64,000 bases of DNA. It comes from Microbulbifer sediminum. Lineage in GTDB: Bacteria > Pseudomonadota > Gammaproteobacteria > Pseudomonadales > Cellvibrionaceae. The position numbers and the translations under genes are program-made. The stretch is taken from positions 82,578-146,577 of the forward strand of contig NZ_JAJSAP010000009.1 in NCBI RefSeq assembly GCF_021729035.1, given 5' to 3'. Shown one piece after another: positions 61,229 to 64,000 of this stretch (its first letter is position 1; every line of letters starts with the position of its first letter). The notes below the pieces were generated by a model that did no database searches, was not told the origin of the DNA, and was given only the letters and a program-made list of their open reading frames with translations.

Positions 61229-61694
61229 CTACGCAAAAGCCAAAAAATTAGAAAAGCCTATGTAGACTAACCAGACGCCACCAGCAAGGCCAGCCAGTAG
61301 CTCAAGCTTAAAATTAGAGGGGTACTTCTCTCTCGGAGTGAAATTAAAAGGTAAATGGAAAAAAATTCCAGTAACGGCCATTTTGTGACATAAAAAGAGC
61401 AAAGATGCACCTAATATGACTGGCCATACGACGCCAAAACTGTTTTTTCCAGACATAAAAAAGTAAGAAAAGTAAACGAAGAATAGACTGATACAAAAAA
61501 ACTGCGAATGGTCGAAATTTCTCAACTCTTTCCCTTATCTCTTTATCTTCTCTTTTCCATTCCTCTCGTTGCGCTATTGCATCCTCTTTGATGATCTCAA
61601 TTTTAGAATAAGCAATACCGCACGCAGGGCATTGCCAGTCAGGCGCCCTTTCATATGCATTTCTTTTATACTCACATTTCGGACAAATCATCAT
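61229..61694 (-). pseudogene. Cassette gene: zinc-ribbon membrane protein, frameshifted
   Basis: From the ATG at 61694, seven bases after an attC box, the frame encodes a zinc ribbon (CPKCEY...CPACG) and a charged segment (REEWKREDKEIRERVEKF). At a run of seven T on the minus strand (61495-61501) the frame is lost. Reading one base out continues with hydrophobic segments FCISLFFVYFSYFF, VVWPVILGASLLFLCH and a stop at 61229. If one T is removed the two parts join into one protein of about 160 residues with a cytoplasmic zinc ribbon and three or four membrane segments. It is either a real frameshift or an error in the homopolymer. Confidence 0.65.
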
Positions 61695-61697
61695 AAT

Positions 61698-61841
61698 GTG
61701 TAACATCCGCAAAAGGGGCGACCAATGCTAGACACCTCGTGTGCAAAAATGGGAGCGCGGTGACCAGCACAAATGGTGCATAGTGTTGGGCGCCCCTCGG
61801 AGGCCCAACGGGCCGGAGCAGATTCCTTGCGCTTGTTATGC
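61698..61841 (-). other. attC site 2, 144 bp
   Basis: Boxes GTTATGC (61835-61841) and GTGTAAC (61698-61704). Inner arms AACATCCGCAAAAGG and CCTTGCGCTTGTT are complementary. The body is homologous to attC 1. It overlaps the stop codon of the upstream cassette and ends a few bases before the next ATG, as attC sites do. Confidence 0.75.
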
Positions 61842-62260
61842 ATATGTTTTGGCACTCTTTATCAGCTTATCCAGTTCTTTCTTCAAGCTCCTTCTTGCAA
61901 AAAATCTTATTATAACTTTTAGAAAACCAGGCAAAGATTGAAGACCCAAATCAAGTTGGACGTTAACACTAAGCAAAGTTTGATCATTAATCCCCTTTAG
62001 ATCGGAGTCAATGAGCGCCTTGATCTTCTGATCTTCTGTGGATGCCACGAATTGGATTGAATCGGGCGGTTTAGATTCAGAGACTTTTACGGCAATTGTC
62101 TTATGTAAATGGTTTGATTGAATCCGAAAGGATTGCTAGAACTATGACTTACCTGAAAGCCATCAAGTGCATTTCTTTTTATGTACTCGATGTCAGTAAT
62201 AAGCTTAAAGGTCATATCTTTGCTTAGCGGGACAACTATTTCTTCTGCGACTTCTATCAA
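61836..62260 (-). pseudogene. Cassette gene: SRPBCC/polyketide-cyclase-like protein, frameshifted
   Basis: A TTG at 62260 with AAGGAA upstream starts MIEVAEEIVVPLSKDMTFKL and TDIEYIKRN, the opening of the SRPBCC lipid/aromatic-binding fold. The frame stops at 62087-62089. One base out, VKVSESKPPDSIQF continues without break, through LLSVNVQLDLGLQSLPGFLKV and a basic C-terminal helix typical of the family, to the stop at 61836. Loss of one base near 62090 explains both parts. Intact length would be about 140 residues. Broken gene or sequencing error. Confidence 0.65.
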
Positions 62261-62279
62261 AGACTACGATTCCTTGCAT

Positions 62280-62360
62280 GCATAGCGCCCGCCGCACAGG
62301 CGATCAACTTGTTGCGAGTCCAAAGCGTGAAGCGTGTATTTGTGCCGACGTTTGTTATGC
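62280..62360 (-). other. attC site 3, 81 bp, degenerate core
   Basis: GTTATGC (62354-62360) overlaps the stop of the next cassette gene; the other box reads GCATAGC (62280-62286) where GCATAAC is expected. That change in the invariant AAC may weaken recombination at this junction. The GC-rich inside (CGCCCGCCGCACAGGCG) is typical. Confidence 0.65.
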
Positions 62361-62819
62361 ATTACCACCAGATTCCATTTTGGACTCTATGATTGCGATT
62401 AAATCTTCCAGGTTTTCGGTATGAGTAGAGATATATACCTTGCCATGCTTTCCAGCGCTCGCTACGACTGCCTCAATGCCGTTATTACTAAACGGGTAGA
62501 GTTCATTAATCTCTGAAAGAGGGATGCTATTTTTAAAAAACCAGTAGTTCCGGCCAACTAGATTTCCATTTTCAATTTTTACATAAGCAAATTTGAATGC
62601 TGCCGCTATTAAAAATCCGAATACAGCTGAGAAAGCAACTATACCCAAGAAAAATAACGGTAGCTGCCATATTGCGACATGCTCAAATGTCTTTTCTAAA
62701 TTGAAATCTGAAGAGAAAAGCCTTGCTATAAAAACAAATGCAACAGGTATGGATATCGCCATACTCATAAACTTCGTAAGCTTCTTCCCTAATCCTATCC
62801 AGTTTACTTGGTATTTCAC
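62355..62819 (-). CDS. Cassette gene: two-helix membrane protein
   Basis: 154 residues from a GTG at 62819 with AAGGAG five bases upstream. Two membrane segments (MSMAISIPVAFVFIARLF, LPLFFLGIVAFSAVFGFLIAAAF), then a small beta domain with GNLVGRNYWFFKN and a C-terminal helix (ENLEDLIAIIESKMES), a layout like PH-domain membrane proteins. No functional family recognised. The gene is promoterless and squeezed between attC 3 and attC 4, as expected of an integron cassette. Confidence 0.65.
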   Translation of the reverse strand: MKYQVNWIGLGKKLTKFMSMAISIPVAFVFIARLFSSDFNLEKTFEHVAIWQLPLFFLGIVAFSAVFGFLIAAAFKFAYVKIENGNLVGRNYWFFKNSIPLSEINELYPFSNNGIEAVVASAGKHGKVYISTHTENLEDLIAIIESKMESGGNA

Positions 62820-62834
62820 TAAATCTCCTTGGAT

Positions 62835-62932
62835 GCATAACGCTTTTGTTTAGCGGCGCCCATGTAGCGCAGCGAAATGGGCACCCGGTGTAGGGCCGGA
62901 GGCCCGGAACGAACTACAACGATTGGTTAGAT
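62835..62932 (-). other. attC site 4, 98 bp
   Basis: Boxes GTTAGAT (62926-62932) and GCATAAC (62835-62841). The inside begins GCTTTTGTTTAGCGGCGCCC and has complementary GC-rich arms (GGGCCGGAGGCCC loop region). It overlaps the stop of the next cassette gene by one base. Confidence 0.8.
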
Positions 62933-63237
62933 TACTCACGACGAAGCACCACCTGGATAGCCGCTCTAATGTATAGAAACAGGCGGTATAAACCCCCCCA
63001 TAGCACTCCCCACCACAGCGATCCCAGCAAGAGCGAGCCGTAGGTGACAGAGTAATTGCTTCCCGAATATAAGGAAGAAACTGGAATATCCAAAACGATT
63101 AATGACCAGCATTCAGAGTCTGCGCATAGCCATTGGTCATCGAAGCCGATCAACAGAAACCAGAGCAATACATGCGCAACCAAGCCGCAAAAGAAAGCAA
63201 TAACATAGGTTTTATGACTACTGTTTTTTGAGGCCAT
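62932..63237 (-). CDS. Cassette gene: small membrane protein
   Basis: About 101 residues from the ATG at 63237, only five bases after the attC 5 box. Three hydrophobic segments (TYVIAFFCGLVAHVLLWFLL, WSLIVLDIPVSSLY, SLLLGSLWWGVLWGGLYRLFLYI) with a Cys pair in the first loop and a basic C-terminus. No family recognised. Size and topology are typical of cassette-borne proteins of unknown role. Confidence 0.65.
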   Translation of the reverse strand: MASKNSSHKTYVIAFFCGLVAHVLLWFLLIGFDDQWLCADSECWSLIVLDIPVSSLYSGSNYSVTYGSLLLGSLWWGVLWGGLYRLFLYIRAAIQVVLRRE

Positions 63238-63241
63238 CAAA

Positions 63242-63313
63242 ATCTAACGCTTTTGCTTTGCGGCGCACCGAAGCGCCAGCGTAGGTGCGTCCGACAACAG
63301 TCATTTGTTAGGC
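63242..63313 (-). other. attC site 5, 72 bp
   Basis: GTTAGGC (63307-63313) and ATCTAAC (63242-63248, GTTAGAT on the minus strand, a perfect GTTRRRY). The inside, CGCTTTTGCTTTGCGGCGC, then complementary arms around GCGCCAGCG, is textbook attC. This is the clearest site of the array. Confidence 0.85.
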
Positions 63314-63317
63314 GATT

Positions 63318-63758
63318 TCATTCCAGCCATCCTGCTACCTTGAAAACAGAAATGATCAACACGAAAAAACCAAATAGTGACGCATTCAATATCCACTGCC
63401 GTTTTTTCGTAGCTGTTTTGATCTTCTTGGTTTCAACTCGCTCCAACTCTCGGAGCTCTTTATCATCAGGATGCGCATAGATCTGCGAAACGGAGGAGTA
63501 TGTTTCAGATTCATCACCTCGAACTCGGGCTTTCAACCTTCTCGCAAGCACAAGCATCTCTTGAAGTTGGCTTTCACCAGGATTCTGCAACCAAAGCTCA
63601 CCTTGGCTAAACTGCAAAAATGGCTGACCGCCGCGACTTAACATTACTCCATCGAACGAGTAGTCGGAATCAGCCCGCAGTGCTGTGTTGATTTCCGATT
63701 CGTTCAGCACCGAGTTCGCTGAACCTTCTGTCTTCACAATAGCGACGTGATATCCCAT
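63318..63758 (-). CDS. Cassette gene: hypothetical protein with C-terminal helix
   Basis: 146 residues from the ATG at 63758, ten bases after an attC box. A soluble N-terminal domain of about 115 residues (starts MGYHVAIVKTEGS, with an acidic RADSDYSFDGVML segment) is followed by a basic stretch (KKIKTATKKRQW) and one membrane helix (LFGFFVLIISVFKVAGWL). It would be tail-anchored in the inner membrane. No family recognised. Confidence 0.65.
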   Translation of the reverse strand: MGYHVAIVKTEGSANSVLNESEINTALRADSDYSFDGVMLSRGGQPFLQFSQGELWLQNPGESQLQEMLVLARRLKARVRGDESETYSSVSQIYAHPDDKELRELERVETKKIKTATKKRQWILNASLFGFFVLIISVFKVAGWLE

Positions 63759-63768
63759 TCCTTTTTAT

Positions 63769-63797
63769 GCCTAACGCCCGCAGCATGCGCGGTGATC
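63769..63797 (-). other. attC site 6, truncated by an IS element
   Basis: GCCTAAC (63769-63775, GTTAGGC on the minus strand) followed by CGCCCGCAGCATGCGCGG, the start of an attC arm. Then the sequence changes to the end of an IS element at about 63800. The other half must lie beyond that element, outside the window. Confidence 0.7.
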
Positions 63798-63819
63798 TGC
63801 TACCAGTTTCGTGGACACT

Positions 63820-64000
63820 TTATGCCGCCAGTTTTTCATATTCGGACGGTGATTGGTAGCCGAGACTGGAGTGAAGCCGATCTCGGTTGTAGAACTCTAT
63901 ATACTCGATGATATGTGCCACTGAATCGATTTCATTTTCGAACATTCGCTGATGAACGAGCTCTGCCTTCATGCTATGGAAGAAGGATTCAACGATAGCA
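63820..64000 (-). mobile_element. IS3-family element, 3' end of transposase (orfB), partial
   Basis: The frame is open from the window edge to a TAA at 63820-63822 and encodes the C-terminal part of an IS3-type DDE transposase: AIVESFFHSMKAEL (region of the catalytic Glu), then HQRMFENE, YIEFYNRDRLHSSLGY and SPSEYEKLAA. The element end (about 63798-63819, GTTTCGTGGACAC-type terminal sequence) lies inside attC 6. The rest of the element is outside the window. Confidence 0.9.

Overview
The window looks like chromosome of a GC-rich marine gammaproteobacterium, probably of the Cellvibrionales/Microbulbifer type. This is an inference from the gene mix: secreted S41 and DUF885 proteins, a TonB receptor with nucleoside enzymes, an hppD operon, a gum/wza-type exopolysaccharide locus and a chromosomal integron. 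No rRNA or other taxonomic marker is present.

Layout. 1-7.9 kb: small secreted or unassigned proteins, two DUF3592 membrane proteins, an S41 peptidase, a membrane protein and a DUF488 protein. 7.9-14.8 kb: an accessory region. It opens with a RAYT-type Y1 transposase, its repeats and a decayed copy of the 5' end of the S41 gene. It continues with a clearly AT-richer block encoding, all on the minus strand, a GHKL ATPase with a PD-(D/E)XK-like tail, an unusual reverse transcriptase and a SIR2-domain protein. This block is the best candidate in the window for an undescribed (defence-type) system. 14.9-21.5 kb: DUF885 protein, an outer-membrane transporter-like protein, a LOG-family nucleotide hydrolase and three orphan proteins. 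21.6-26.7 kb: a purine-nucleoside scavenging locus (NUP lipoprotein, exported adenosine deaminase, TonB receptor). 27.1-29.9 kb: the tyrosine-catabolic operon hppD-VOC-FAA hydrolase, with a strong terminator and a double palindromic operator. 30.3 kb: serine hydrolase.

31.6-56.0 kb: a large exopolysaccharide locus. One arm (minus strand) has a PHP phosphatase, tyrosine autokinase, export protein, outer-membrane barrel and the priming glycosyltransferase. The other part has acyltransferase, flippase, sulfotransferase, a beta-helix-like lipoprotein, Wzy-like polymerase, four glycosyltransferases and a 2-oxoglutarate oxygenase. Embedded in it are a VOC dioxygenase-like gene and a stand-alone A-T-TE NRPS-like synthetase whose substrate pocket lacks the usual amino-acid-binding Asp.

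57.6-61.0 kb: Na+/Ca2+ antiporter, cbpM-cbpA chaperone pair and a secreted alpha/beta hydrolase. 61.1-64.0 kb: the tail of an integron cassette array. It has five complete attC-like sites and five minus-strand cassettes, two of them frameshifted. A sixth attC is cut by an IS3-family element running off the window edge. The array orientation places the integrase to the right, outside the window.
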